NCBI GenBank assembly: GCA_903834135.1 | Contig: CAILHZ010000008.1 | Span: 1 to 64,000, forward strand | Length of the DNA stretch: 64,000 bases | Reading direction: 5' to 3' | Source of the DNA: an uncultured Opitutia bacterium | GTDB taxonomy: Bacteria > Verrucomicrobiota > Verrucomicrobiia > Opitutales > Opitutaceae | Shown: one piece after another, positions 10,110 through 19,405 of the stretch | Layout: each line of letters starts with the position of its first letter | Position numbering within the stretch: position 1 is the first letter of the stretch | Position numbers and translations under genes: made by a program | Notes under the pieces: model-generated | Seen by the model: only the letters and a program-made list of their open reading frames with translations | What the model was told of the DNA's origin: nothing | Database searches by the model: none

Positions 10110-11852
10110 TTAGTATTTAGAATCGGTGAAACGAGCATCGGTTAATGTAACCAAAAAAGCGACGAGTGCATCTTCATCTGATTTAGTTAATCCGATACCC
10201 TTATCTGGATGTTTGGCTATATTTGGATCTAAATTTAAATTTCGCCGAGGTGGTGAATTATAATGATCTATGACATCAGCGAGCGTTTTAAAGCGACCAT
10301 CGTGCATATATGGTGCAGTGATAGCACAATTACGAAGAGATGGAGTTTTAAACCTACCTTTATCAAGTGAATTACGAGTAACATTAAATTTACCCTTATC
10401 TGAGGCACTAATATCTAAGCCATTATCTCTTTCAGAAAAATCAGTGAAAAGCGCTCCTCCGTGGCAATGAAAGCAATCTGCTCCATATTGCCCTCTTACT
10501 GGATCATATTCTGTAATAAATAATTTGAATCCACGTTTTTCATCATCCGTTAAAGAGAGTTGTCCTTTCATAGCTCTATCAAATTTAGAGTCATGGGATG
10601 TTATAGTTAAGATATATTGTTCAATAACTTTAGTTAACCTATCCGCAGTGATAAAAATATCACCAAAAACTTCTTTAAATTGATTCGTTATTTCCGGATC
10701 TTTGTTTAAGCGAGTTAAAACATCGTTAACAGATCCATTCATTTCATTTTTGCTAACGATAGCACTTAAAATTTGATCACGCATTAAATTCTTTGTGCCG
10801 TCCCAGCCGAATTTAGAAGACCATGCGAGATTCATGATACTTGGAGTATTTCTTGTCCCAGCATATCCTTCGGCACTTAAATCAATCTTATTAGAGCTTG
10901 CATATGCTTTGAGAGGATTATGACACGTTTCGCAAGACTGGGTACCATTTCCAGAGAGTCTTGTATCTGAAAACAGTTTTTTGCCTAATGCTATACCCCT
11001 TGTAGTTAGAATATTATCTTTTGGTAATTCAGGTTTAGGAAAGCCAGTAGGAATATAGAAAGCGTAATCTGTATTATTACTTTCTGTATGAGTATTTTTA
11101 GAACTACTTACGTATGATCTAGATAAATTGGAAATACCACTCCACCCAACAGACAATGAAATCAAACGAGCAAATTGCTTAGCAACCAAATCATCTGGCC
11201 TTGAATGCGTACTGGAATAATTACCATTGATATCGAACTTATGCCTCCGAAGTAAGCCCGATATGTCTAACTTTAGATTAATTACAGATAAATCACGTGT
11301 TGAAAAAGGAACTCCTAAATCGACACTCATATTGCCCGCGTCACGTGCGATGTGATAAGAAAATCCTCGTTCAACTTCGTTTAAGTCCTTGGAGTCAGAC
11401 CACAGACCTTCAATAGCAAAATGGACATACCCTGCTCTCCAACCCCAGTACAATTTATTAACGATTGGATTTAAAGGGTGCCCTGGAGCCCAAGTCGAAG
11501 CATCTAATAAATCAACGTTTTCAGGTAAACCTATTTTGAATCTAAGTGATGCATAATCCCCTTCAGGCACACCACTTAGAGTTATACTTAGCTGATTACT
11601 TTCTGCATCAATAAAAGCATATTTATCCTTTAAGTAAAAAATAGCACCATCTGGTTTGATAAATGTAAATTCAGATATAAGAAAAGATAAACGTGTTATT
11701 TTTATTTTCTGTGAATATGCATTATTAAATACTGCAGAATCTATGACTACTGGCTTTGTAGACCAAAGCGGTTTAAAGCTTAATATAATATCTTTAGATT
11801 GGAGATTATATAGTAGAAAAAAATATAATACGAAATAAAGTATTCTATTCAT
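10110..11852 (-). CDS. MbnP-MbnH fusion: diheme cytochrome c peroxidase-like
   Basis: 580 residues with a signal peptide (about 1-20). Residues 21-240 match the MbnP-like domain: SFKPLW, TRLSFLISEF, GVPEGDYASLRFKIGLPE, HPLNPIVNKLYWGWRAGYVHFAIEG. Residues 265-575 are a diheme cytochrome c peroxidase/MauG-type domain with heme sites CETCH (307-311) and CFHCH (460-464) and the TAPYMHDGRFKTL motif. In methanotrophs MbnH (MauG-type) oxidises a Trp of the separate copper-binding protein MbnP to kynurenine; here both parts are in one chain. This supports a copper role, by family knowledge. It lies 7 bases after the YHYH gene in the same operon. Confidence 0.85.
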   Translation of the reverse strand: MNRILYFVLYFFLLYNLQSKDIILSFKPLWSTKPVVIDSAVFNNAYSQKIKITRLSFLISEFTFIKPDGAIFYLKDKYAFIDAESNQLSITLSGVPEGDYASLRFKIGLPENVDLLDASTWAPGHPLNPIVNKLYWGWRAGYVHFAIEGLWSDSKDLNEVERGFSYHIARDAGNMSVDLGVPFSTRDLSVINLKLDISGLLRRHKFDINGNYSSTHSRPDDLVAKQFARLISLSVGWSGISNLSRSYVSSSKNTHTESNNTDYAFYIPTGFPKPELPKDNILTTRGIALGKKLFSDTRLSGNGTQSCETCHNPLKAYASSNKIDLSAEGYAGTRNTPSIMNLAWSSKFGWDGTKNLMRDQILSAIVSKNEMNGSVNDVLTRLNKDPEITNQFKEVFGDIFITADRLTKVIEQYILTITSHDSKFDRAMKGQLSLTDDEKRGFKLFITEYDPVRGQYGADCFHCHGGALFTDFSERDNGLDISASDKGKFNVTRNSLDKGRFKTPSLRNCAITAPYMHDGRFKTLADVIDHYNSPPRRNLNLDPNIAKHPDKGIGLTKSDEDALVAFLVTLTDARFTDSKY

Positions 11853-11859
11853 CTAGGAA

Positions 11860-14160
11860 TTATTTAACTAAATAAATCTCTAGAAGCCCTGTTCCACTAT
11901 TTCCATCACTAGAGGTAAGTGATAAGGTATACGCCCCGGGTGCTAAATTGACTAAAATAGCCGAGCCTGCGCTGCCAATAGGCAAAGCAAATGCACCTAC
12001 TTGTGAAGCCTTGGTTTGTATTTCACTTGAGTTGGCTGAATTGCTCCAGCCACTATTCGACATAAGTACATTTGAATTTTGGTATAGAGTTAGTGTAGGC
12101 TTTAGTAGTGCGTTTTGAACACTGTATTGAGTTAATGTTGGACCAATACCTCTAAGTAATAATTGCAAGCCTCCTGTTCCACCTATTACAAATCCAACAG
12201 TAAATGTATTTGCTGAGGACACATAGCTCTTTGTAGATAAATTTATCAGATTGGGCGATATTGCTGAATTAGTGTCATATACTTCAAGTAGTACTAATCC
12301 AGATGAATTACTGCTTGAACTAATAGGTGACGTGTAACTCGATTGCGATAGTGTACTTAATATTGCAGCATCTTTACTGTTTGGATTTAAAGCAAATGCC
12401 CCAACTGATACGAATGTTGGTGACAAAGTTGATGACCAATTTGTATTAGATGCTATAACGCTAGAGCCCGTATATAACTGCAGCTGTGGATCCATGATTG
12501 GATTTGCCACAGAATAGCCCTGTAGTGTTGGTCCAACTCCTCTTATTAAAAAAGGCTTGGATCCCAAGCCAGAAACTACAAATCCAGCAGCAGGATTTCC
12601 AGATACACCACCTACTGGAGTTAAAGCAGAAATATTGATCAAATGCGCTGTCCCCGTAGAACCCAACACTTGAGTTTGAGACGACCCACCTACCGCATTT
12701 ACACTACCTGATTCATTGGTATCATAATTTTCTAGGGAAGTTAAGGTAACACGGTAATAACCATTGATTATAGATGTATTGTAATTTGTTACCATACCAG
12801 CACTGGGTACATTAGTAGCTAGTGTTATCCAATTTATATTATCTTTTGAATATTGTACGCTGTAATAACCGCCGTCCACTGAAGCCCAGTTTAAATTTAC
12901 CCCTGTACTAATATTAGATGCAGTAAGTGTGATAGGGTAAGCTACTCCTCCAACCGCATACTGAGTCACGGTTTCATTAATTACTTTAACAGCGCCACCA
13001 GTCACGGCCCCATAGTACTGAGGCCCTATTGTATATGGATACACAGATGTACCAGATGCATTAATCGTTAAGAAGTAGGCCCATGTACCATTTGGAAAAT
13101 CTGGCGTTACGCAGTACCTTGCGTTGCATTTATTAAGATCGAAATCTTTGCCTAAAATATATCCATGATCGCCTAAATAATCATTATCCTCTTGATAATA
13201 TCCAAGTGGTCGAGTTGATGAAACATTCGGACCATATTGACCAGAGTTAAGTATACTACTTGCTAGATTTTTAGCCGTCACTGTCCAGCTAGGTAGAGAT
13301 ACTCTACCCTGAGTAACTAGATTTGTAGTCCCATAGCTTCCGTCACGTACAACATATCCGGATACCATTCGCCTAATACCACTTGTCTGATCCAAGGCTG
13401 ATGAGTAGCCGTAAGGACCATAAATTGGATATCCATCAAAAGCCCATCCTACAATTGGCGAGTGCTTAGCAGGACCAACATCCTCACTATACGTACGAGT
13501 ACTACTATTGAATACAACGTGATCACCAATCTGAAAACGTAAGCCGATTGGATTTATGTGATAATGATACTGCCCAGTATTTTGTTGATGAGCTAAACTT
13601 GGATCAAAGGTAACGATCTCCGTAGACATAGCATCGCGGTTCCAGATACCATCACCCGAGGGCGCCATTGCGTCTAGGCCAGTAGCATTTGTGTACGAAA
13701 ATGCATCTCCTCCATTATAAAATGATACTCCATTTACACCTAATGCTATAGTCCCTCCTTTTGTGGTTACAGCACCAGTCGTAGCAGGCGTTGGATTAAT
13801 TGGAAATCTGATGATATTATTCTGATTAGAAGGCCAATTCTGAAATAATATTGATTTTGCTGCATTATTAAACCAAGGCCCCATAGCATAACTAGCTAAG
13901 CCAGTAGCGTTAATATACACATAAGAATTGGAGTAGCTTACTCTTTGAACATCGGAATATGCAGGTAATTTTTGGCCTCCAAATGTTGGTGTACTAATTG
14001 CAGTAGGCCACACAGTCTGAGTAGTAGAAGAAGATCCTTGGTAAATACGTGCGTACTGATTAGAATTAATAGTTAACCAAGAGCTTAAAATAGGTAGATC
14101 AGCCAGTAATACTGTATGTATAAGGATGAAAAATAAAATGGTTAATAATCGTTTATACAT
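11860..14160 (-). CDS. Exported YHYH-domain protein with C-terminal tandem module
   Basis: 766 residues with a signal peptide (about 1-20). The YHYH domain spans about 60-390, with the YHYH signature at 198-201 (QYHYHINP) and conserved SPIVGWAFDGYPIYGPYG and TWAYFLTI elements. A fibronectin-like segment follows (about 405-480). The last 260 residues are two copies of the GFVxxGxGxxPxLIRGxGPTL module shared with proteins at 18075, 36471, 39043 and 42894, ending LLEIYLVK. YHYH proteins often lie near copper and cytochrome genes, but their activity is not established. It is 7 bases upstream of the MbnP-MbnH fusion. Confidence 0.85.
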   Translation of the reverse strand: MYKRLLTILFFILIHTVLLADLPILSSWLTINSNQYARIYQGSSSTTQTVWPTAISTPTFGGQKLPAYSDVQRVSYSNSYVYINATGLASYAMGPWFNNAAKSILFQNWPSNQNNIIRFPINPTPATTGAVTTKGGTIALGVNGVSFYNGGDAFSYTNATGLDAMAPSGDGIWNRDAMSTEIVTFDPSLAHQQNTGQYHYHINPIGLRFQIGDHVVFNSSTRTYSEDVGPAKHSPIVGWAFDGYPIYGPYGYSSALDQTSGIRRMVSGYVVRDGSYGTTNLVTQGRVSLPSWTVTAKNLASSILNSGQYGPNVSSTRPLGYYQEDNDYLGDHGYILGKDFDLNKCNARYCVTPDFPNGTWAYFLTINASGTSVYPYTIGPQYYGAVTGGAVKVINETVTQYAVGGVAYPITLTASNISTGVNLNWASVDGGYYSVQYSKDNINWITLATNVPSAGMVTNYNTSIINGYYRVTLTSLENYDTNESGSVNAVGGSSQTQVLGSTGTAHLINISALTPVGGVSGNPAAGFVVSGLGSKPFLIRGVGPTLQGYSVANPIMDPQLQLYTGSSVIASNTNWSSTLSPTFVSVGAFALNPNSKDAAILSTLSQSSYTSPISSSSNSSGLVLLEVYDTNSAISPNLINLSTKSYVSSANTFTVGFVIGGTGGLQLLLRGIGPTLTQYSVQNALLKPTLTLYQNSNVLMSNSGWSNSANSSEIQTKASQVGAFALPIGSAGSAILVNLAPGAYTLSLTSSDGNSGTGLLEIYLVK

Positions 14161-14341
14161 TCACAGAAATATAAATTTTAATATAACATATCATTCCAAT
14201 TTAATAAATAAGTCGTCAATTTATTAAGTTGAACTATCCACCTTTAGAAATACCTTGCGAGCTATAAAGTATTAATCTCCTGTGTTTAAGCCAAACGGTA
14301 TTTCTATTATCAGATAAACTACATAACTAGTAGGTAATTTA

Positions 14342-15142
14342 TCACTCTGAACAGCATGGACAAACACCCGGCACAATCAAAGTTAGAGTAGCACAATAAT
14401 TCGTATATTTATAGTTAGATCCACTTCCGTTATTATCAATAAAATGCGATACAATCAGATATAGATTAGCTTCCTTAGGCTCAAAGCTAACAATGCCATC
14501 CTGATCGGTTTTACGCTCATAGGTTTTATCAAAATCTGTGGATAAAACTGCACCACGCGGGATAAATGATACCTTAGTCTGCGCTAGCGGCTTACCGTAA
14601 TACAGAAGCTTCATCTTAATGAGAACTCCTGGTCCCATAGGTACTAGAGGGTTATTGCATGGCACCAATTCTAAGGAATGCCCCAATACATGATCATAGC
14701 CTAAACTAGTAATAGGAACCTTATCTAACAAGGTGGCTGCCAAAAATAGCACCTTAGCACTACGCACAACTCGCTCAGGTGCATAGGTAACCACTTGCTC
14801 AGCTTTCTGAGAAATAAGATAAATGCCGGGTTTAGTAGGCTGAAATACCGCAGTCCAAAATCCTTCCTTAGGGGCATAGCCTCTATCTGTAAAAGACGGC
14901 TTAAGATCAAAAACTGTCCCATCAGGTTGGATAACATCAATCGTGCTTGAATCTAGGCTAGGTTTACCTGCTATTTTAAAGTCACGGTGACTATTGCCGT
15001 GATTACCAAGCATAAAATCAATTGATATGGCGTCGTTTAAACGCACTACATTTGTGTTAGTCTGAAGCCATGTATCGTGGGCAAAACCACTTGATACCAA
15101 AATAACACTTAGAGCTGAAATTATTCGAATTAGAAACTTCAT
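14342..15142 (-). CDS. DUF4198 periplasmic protein
   Basis: 266 residues with a signal peptide (cleavage near GFAH). It begins the mature part with AHDTWLQT, the typical DUF4198 start, and has the domain's beta-sandwich motifs (FWTAVFQPTKPGIYLISQKAE..., TKVSFIPRG, DQDGIVSFEPKEANLYLIVSH). DUF4198 proteins lie beside nickel, cobalt or copper uptake genes and are thought to be periplasmic metal-binding components. An unusual C-terminal end, GVCPCCSE, gives three cysteines. The gene is 12 bases from the TonB receptor and likely co-transcribed with it. Confidence 0.85.
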   Translation of the reverse strand: MKFLIRIISALSVILVSSGFAHDTWLQTNTNVVRLNDAISIDFMLGNHGNSHRDFKIAGKPSLDSSTIDVIQPDGTVFDLKPSFTDRGYAPKEGFWTAVFQPTKPGIYLISQKAEQVVTYAPERVVRSAKVLFLAATLLDKVPITSLGYDHVLGHSLELVPCNNPLVPMGPGVLIKMKLLYYGKPLAQTKVSFIPRGAVLSTDFDKTYERKTDQDGIVSFEPKEANLYLIVSHFIDNNGSGSNYKYTNYCATLTLIVPGVCPCCSE

Positions 15143-15154
15143 AACTTTAAAATA

Positions 15155-17452
15155 TCAGTATTTAGCTTTTAGCTCAATTACAGCAGTGCGCTGAGGAAAT
15201 GGATGATACAAGAAGTACTTACGATTAAGTAAATTATCTATACCACCGGATAAATTCCAGTGATTTTTAATAGAATAATTAAAATGAGTATCCAGGACAA
15301 AAAACTCATCAAAGCCACCATAGGTGTCAGGATTAGTGTCCACATTATCCACAGTTGAATACTGACGGCCACTGTATCGTCCACCAAGAGCCAAAGCCAG
15401 CGACTTGCTCGTGTGGTATGTAGTAGTAAAAGTGGCTCTTGTACGCGGAATATAAGGAGCATGCTTCCCAATCGTAGTAGAATACTGACCTACCCCAGAA
15501 TTATTTAGGATTGCTGAATCAACATAGGTTACACTGCTAGACAGATCTATATTTGATTTTAATATATCATTAAATGACGAGAATACTTCGATCCCCCTAT
15601 TGCGAATTTTTCCTACATTCATGACATACTGATAATTTGTTAAACTACCCACAACGAGTGGAGCATACTGAGAAATTAAAGCATCTATTGTGACTTCCTG
15701 GAACAGCGAAACTTTAATTACTCCACCTGTTATCTTTTTCTCTAAACGTAGCTCATCTGCTAGTACCTGCTCTGTCTTTAGATTAGCATTAGGCACTGTG
15801 TAAATTGAGCCAGTAGATACAATTTGATACAACTCAGAAGCTGTCGGAAAACGCAGTGCCGATCCTACTGAAAAACCTAATAACCAGCTAGGGGCAAAAT
15901 CATATACAAGCATTGCCTTAGTAGACTGGCCACTTCGCTTAACCTTTGGCTGGTAAGCCGTCGTTGTACCACTAATATTAACACCATCATAAGCACTCCA
16001 ATTTTCGTATCTATCCCCTATAGTAAGGTGCAGGTTTTGATATAGCTTAGATATATACTGAAGCCATACTGCATCTAGAGCAGTTTTTCCGTTACCCTCG
16101 GTACTAAGTGCTGTGAATGTACGTCCCGAACTCCAATCTGGTGTAGTATACGTAGGATTAACCAAACGATAATCATCATAATGTAAACCAAAACTTAATT
16201 CTTGGCCATCATCTTTACTTGTAGGATGCCAAGCTGATTTAAAATCTAGCGTACCCCAGCCAGTGCCGCCAAGTAATGCAACTTTACCATTGGTACTAAA
16301 AGCAGTTCCAACTGTTGAGGCAGAAAGTGGACTTTTTTGACTATCCTTGTTATAGTCATAAGTACTCGCAACAAAATGCCAGTCAAAAGCACGAGAGCCT
16401 GAAGACTTTAAAGAAATACTCTGCATCGTGTGCTCTTCAATTATAGAGTAAAACCCACTCGCAAATCCAGACTGTCCAGCATACGTAGGATTCCCAGATG
16501 AATCCTTAAGATACGTCTGGACCGATGAGTTTGAATTATTAGTCCAGTACCCCAGTGAATAGGTAGCACTGACACTAGGTGATATCATGTAATTTACTTT
16601 TAGTTTAGCGTTATCAAAATTGCTTTCTAAGATACCAGTTGCACCAAGTAGATTAGCTACTTGCCCTAATTTATTAAAAGCGAGCACGCCTCCCGTGGTA
16701 CCAGAAGGTAAAGTAGTTGCAGTTACAAATGTAAGGGGTTGCGAATGCGTATTTTCATAATTAGCACTTACCCAAAAAGACCACTTTCCAACGCGGTTAC
16801 CAAAACTAACAGCCGATTGATTGGCACGATAGTCCTGCTTAGTTGAATAAAGACTAAACGATTGCAGGGCTTCTGTTTGAGAGATCGTACATTCGAAGTG
16901 CTGGGGCATACGTGTTGTAATTTCAACAACTGCACCCATTGAATTGCCTGCATAGGCTGCAGCATAGGGACCATACAGAACGTCAATATGATCAATCTCT
17001 AAAGGTGATACCATACCCCAACGTGGAGCACCCAGTGTATTATTGTTAGCTATTAATGCAGAGAGTAGAACACCATCAGCATAAACTAAACTACGAGCAC
17101 TCGAATTTACACCCCAAGTACGCGAAGCCAGTACTGGCTGTGTATCGCCATAGTTTCTTTTACGTATAAAAATACTAGGCATGTATTTTACAGCATCTTC
17201 GACATCAACTAAATTAATTGTGTCTTCTGTTTGAGTAAATGATACCGATTGAAGCGTTTGAGGTAAATGATACTCAGGCTGTAGTGCAGCTACATCATTT
17301 ACAGTGTATTTTGGAAGCGTCTGAATTGTGTTACTGCTAGATAGCTCGCTTGAATTCCCGCCTACACACAAAAAGACAAAGCCTAATATAACATACATCA
17401 AAAATGTTCGTGTATATCTAAGTTGTGCTCTGAAAAAATTTGATCGAAACAT
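15155..17452 (-). CDS. TonB-dependent receptor, metal operon
   Basis: About 765 residues from ATG 17452 (MFRSNFFRAQ...). A longer frame to 17500 starts only with TTG and adds nothing recognisable. A signal peptide (FLMYVILGFVFLCVGG) is followed by a plug domain (LVDVEDAVKYMPSIFIRKRNYG..., LYGPYAAAYAGNSMGAVVEITT) and a 22-strand barrel ending FPQRTAVIELKAKY. The plug pattern resembles the copper-receptor (OprC/NosA-like) and siderophore-receptor branches. Together with DUF4198, YHYH and MbnP-MbnH genes downstream, it is best read as the outer-membrane uptake channel of this metal locus. The ligand itself is inferred. Confidence 0.88.
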   Translation of the reverse strand: MFRSNFFRAQLRYTRTFLMYVILGFVFLCVGGNSSELSSSNTIQTLPKYTVNDVAALQPEYHLPQTLQSVSFTQTEDTINLVDVEDAVKYMPSIFIRKRNYGDTQPVLASRTWGVNSSARSLVYADGVLLSALIANNNTLGAPRWGMVSPLEIDHIDVLYGPYAAAYAGNSMGAVVEITTRMPQHFECTISQTEALQSFSLYSTKQDYRANQSAVSFGNRVGKWSFWVSANYENTHSQPLTFVTATTLPSGTTGGVLAFNKLGQVANLLGATGILESNFDNAKLKVNYMISPSVSATYSLGYWTNNSNSSVQTYLKDSSGNPTYAGQSGFASGFYSIIEEHTMQSISLKSSGSRAFDWHFVASTYDYNKDSQKSPLSASTVGTAFSTNGKVALLGGTGWGTLDFKSAWHPTSKDDGQELSFGLHYDDYRLVNPTYTTPDWSSGRTFTALSTEGNGKTALDAVWLQYISKLYQNLHLTIGDRYENWSAYDGVNISGTTTAYQPKVKRSGQSTKAMLVYDFAPSWLLGFSVGSALRFPTASELYQIVSTGSIYTVPNANLKTEQVLADELRLEKKITGGVIKVSLFQEVTIDALISQYAPLVVGSLTNYQYVMNVGKIRNRGIEVFSSFNDILKSNIDLSSSVTYVDSAILNNSGVGQYSTTIGKHAPYIPRTRATFTTTYHTSKSLALALGGRYSGRQYSTVDNVDTNPDTYGGFDEFFVLDTHFNYSIKNHWNLSGGIDNLLNRKYFLYHPFPQRTAVIELKAKY

Positions 17453-17566
17453 GGACAAGTTAACAGATGCTGAAATGCAATAAGATAAGAGGTGTAACAA
17501 TAAAGGCAGACTGTTATGTAAGCCTTAAACCGATTAACAGTTTAAAATACCTGATGAAGACTGCAG

Positions 17567-17584
17567 TTTCTGCTTATGCAGAAA
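17567..17584. other. Hairpin between small gene and TonB receptor
   Basis: A perfect 7-bp inverted repeat (TTTCTGC / GCAGAAA) around a 4-base loop lies 38 bases past the stop of the small exported gene. There is no T run, so it may be a processing site or mRNA stabiliser rather than a terminator. Confidence 0.4.
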
Positions 17585-17621
17585 TCTAAAATCTATTTAT
17601 AACCAAGTACGAAAGGTAGTA

Positions 17622-18011
17622 TTAAACTAGTCCCCTTGGAGGAGGAGTCGGTGGACCTACATGTTCGAAACTGCCATACATAGAGTCGCTAAGCGACCAG
17701 CGTAATATATCAGCAGTTGCAAAAATAAATACAGACTTTTCCTGTAATACAAAAATCATCTTAGCTCCGAAACCAGCAGATGGTAGAGATGTAGCTGTTT
17801 GCTGTTGTTTAGCAGCGTCTACTGCTTTACAAAGAGCACACATCTTACCGCTAAAAGTCTTTTTTATAGCAGTTCCTACAGACATGCTTTCGGAGTAGCT
17901 AGAAAACATCTTAGCCCATGCAAAGGTTTGCGCAATATCCCACTGAGCTCCTGTTGCAAAAAGCCATGCAGTAAGTATGCAAATATGTTGAAGTTTTTTG
18001 CGCAATCTCAT
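17622..18011 (-). CDS. Small exported CxxC protein heading the metal operon
   Basis: 129 residues from ATG 18011 (MRLRKKLQHICIL...). The open frame extends to 18071 but the extra residues are not signal-like. A signal peptide (about 1-21) is followed by WDIAQTFAWAKMF, an SVGTAIKKTF segment, CALCKAV (C58, C61) and a Pro-rich end (GPPTPPPRGLV). Proteins with this order (WD..Q..AW..MF, TF.G..C..CK.V) are known to me as small unnamed neighbours of metal genes in Opitutaceae. A copper or heavy-metal role is inference. It is the first gene of the minus-strand operon that continues with the TonB receptor. Confidence 0.65.
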   Translation of the reverse strand: MRLRKKLQHICILTAWLFATGAQWDIAQTFAWAKMFSSYSESMSVGTAIKKTFSGKMCALCKAVDAAKQQQTATSLPSAGFGAKMIFVLQEKSVFIFATADILRWSLSDSMYGSFEHVGPPTPPPRGLV

Positions 18012-18074
18012 TAAAACTCTATTACTACCGATAAAAAGCAAGCTTTTTAAGCCCGTACTCGGAGAGCACACCTT

Positions 18075-19046
18075 TTACTGCACCTCATACACCTCAATCA
18101 TTGTAACACCGGCAGTTTCGGAAACACTGGTTGCTTGTACAGTATATGAGCCAGGGGCCAGAGTCATCACTACTGCTGAATCTTTACTGGATGCACTAGC
18201 AAACTGAAATGCACCTGTGGCACTGTTAGCTGCTGTAATAGAAACATCACCACCCCAACCTGCATTTGAAGCTATTACAGTAGTACCAGAAAACACGTTT
18301 AATTGTGGATCAGTCATAGTACCAAGTACCCCAAAAGATGCTAAGGTTGGACCAGAAGCTCTAATTAATACAGTCTTGGCCGTAGCACCACTAATAGCAA
18401 AACCAGCTGATAAAAGTCCTTTAACAGGAACTTGCTGTAAGCAGGACAAATTAATCAACCTTGGCGAAGTTACTGTATAGTTAGCTGTGTTGTCATAAAC
18501 CTCTGCTAAAGCATTACCAACACCAGTGCCATTACCTAATACTTGAACCGTATAGCCACCTGACACACTCGGCAATGCCTGGACTACAGCTGCATCAAGG
18601 CTAGTGGTAGGCGTTAATGCAAAAGCACCCGTAGCAGCATCAGCTACATTAACAGCATTTATATTAGCAGCCGTAGATCCCCAATTATCATTTGATGCAA
18701 CAACATTACTCCCCTGCAAAACTTTAAGCGTAGGATCGGCAAGCACGTTATTAAGACCAAAAGCAGTTAATGCTGGTCCAGATGCTCGTATAAGCAGTGG
18801 TTCTGTTCCCGTTGTACCAGCACCACCATTAACAAAACCAAGTGTTAGCATTTGCGAACCTGGTCCATCCATTGTGAGTACCGATAAATTAACAAGTCGA
18901 CCCGGATTAGTCGTATTAAGAAGGGTTAATTGTGCAAGTAAAGTGGATGCAGATCCAGCAGCATTGGTTACTGTACAACTATAAGCACCAGCATTTGCGG
19001 ATGTAGCTGCTGGAATAAACAAAGTAGATGATGTGGCTCGTGCCAT
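18075..19046 (-). pseudogene. Truncated extracellular protein remnant (Ig end plus tandem module)
   Basis: What remains is the second half of an Ig domain ([23 protein letters not shown]) followed by the complete two-copy C-terminal module (NPGRLVNLSVLTMDGPG... and RLINLSCLQQVPV...), ending MIEVYEVQ. No signal peptide or N-terminal effector domain is present. The frame upstream of 19046 reads unrelated low-quality sequence up to 19148. The gene therefore appears to have lost its 5' part in a deletion or rearrangement. It is probably not expressed or exported, and its end is about 60 bases from the start of the metal operon. Confidence 0.75.
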
Positions 19047-19139
19047 TGTATTTTTTCTTAATTCAGAAAATAATTGGATTACGGGACAAATTCTAGGTGT
19101 TGATGGTGGCTTATCTAGCCTTAAAACAAAAGTTAAAGC

Positions 19140-19376
19140 GTGAAACAAATATTAACAGAAGGTTTGATAAGTTCTATTATAGCCTCGGCATGGGCTGACG
19201 ACGTCTCATTTGATAAAATCAAAAGAGACACTGGTTATACAGAAAGTGAAGTAATTGCTATAATGCGTAAAAATCTTAAAAATAAAAGTTTCATTATATG
19301 GCGTAAACGTGTTTACGGTAGAAAAACTAAACATGAAAAACTTACCAGATTGATTGATCGTGAATTAGAGCAGTAA
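19140..19376 (+). CDS. DUF2805 / TIGR03643-family small protein
   Basis: 78 residues starting at GTG. It has the family pattern [31 protein letters not shown]...[16 protein letters not shown]. This resembles a helix-turn-helix but its function is unknown. Such genes often sit with photolyase/cryptochrome and flavoprotein genes; here the partner is the FAD protein 29 bases downstream. It overlaps the spurious upstream extension of the truncated remnant on the other strand. Confidence 0.85.
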   Translation: MKQILTEGLISSIIASAWADDVSFDKIKRDTGYTESEVIAIMRKNLKNKSFIIWRKRVYGRKTKHEKLTRLIDRELEQ

Positions 19377-19405
19377 AGCTACTAAATATCTAGAATCAAC
19401 ATAGT

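Noticed and set aside
9671-10113. Plus-strand frames opposite the MipA-like gene
   Set aside because: They are shadows; the minus-strand frames carry the family signature and a signal peptide.
14225-14330. Long-loop inverted repeat (AAATACC / GGTATTT) between DUF4198 and YHYH genes
   Set aside because: Loop over 40 bases and AT-rich stem; it is expected by chance in such sequence.
18217-18984. Plus-strand frames opposite the truncated module protein
   Set aside because: These mirror the low-complexity Ala/Thr/Val codons of the minus-strand module and have no start context or family pattern.
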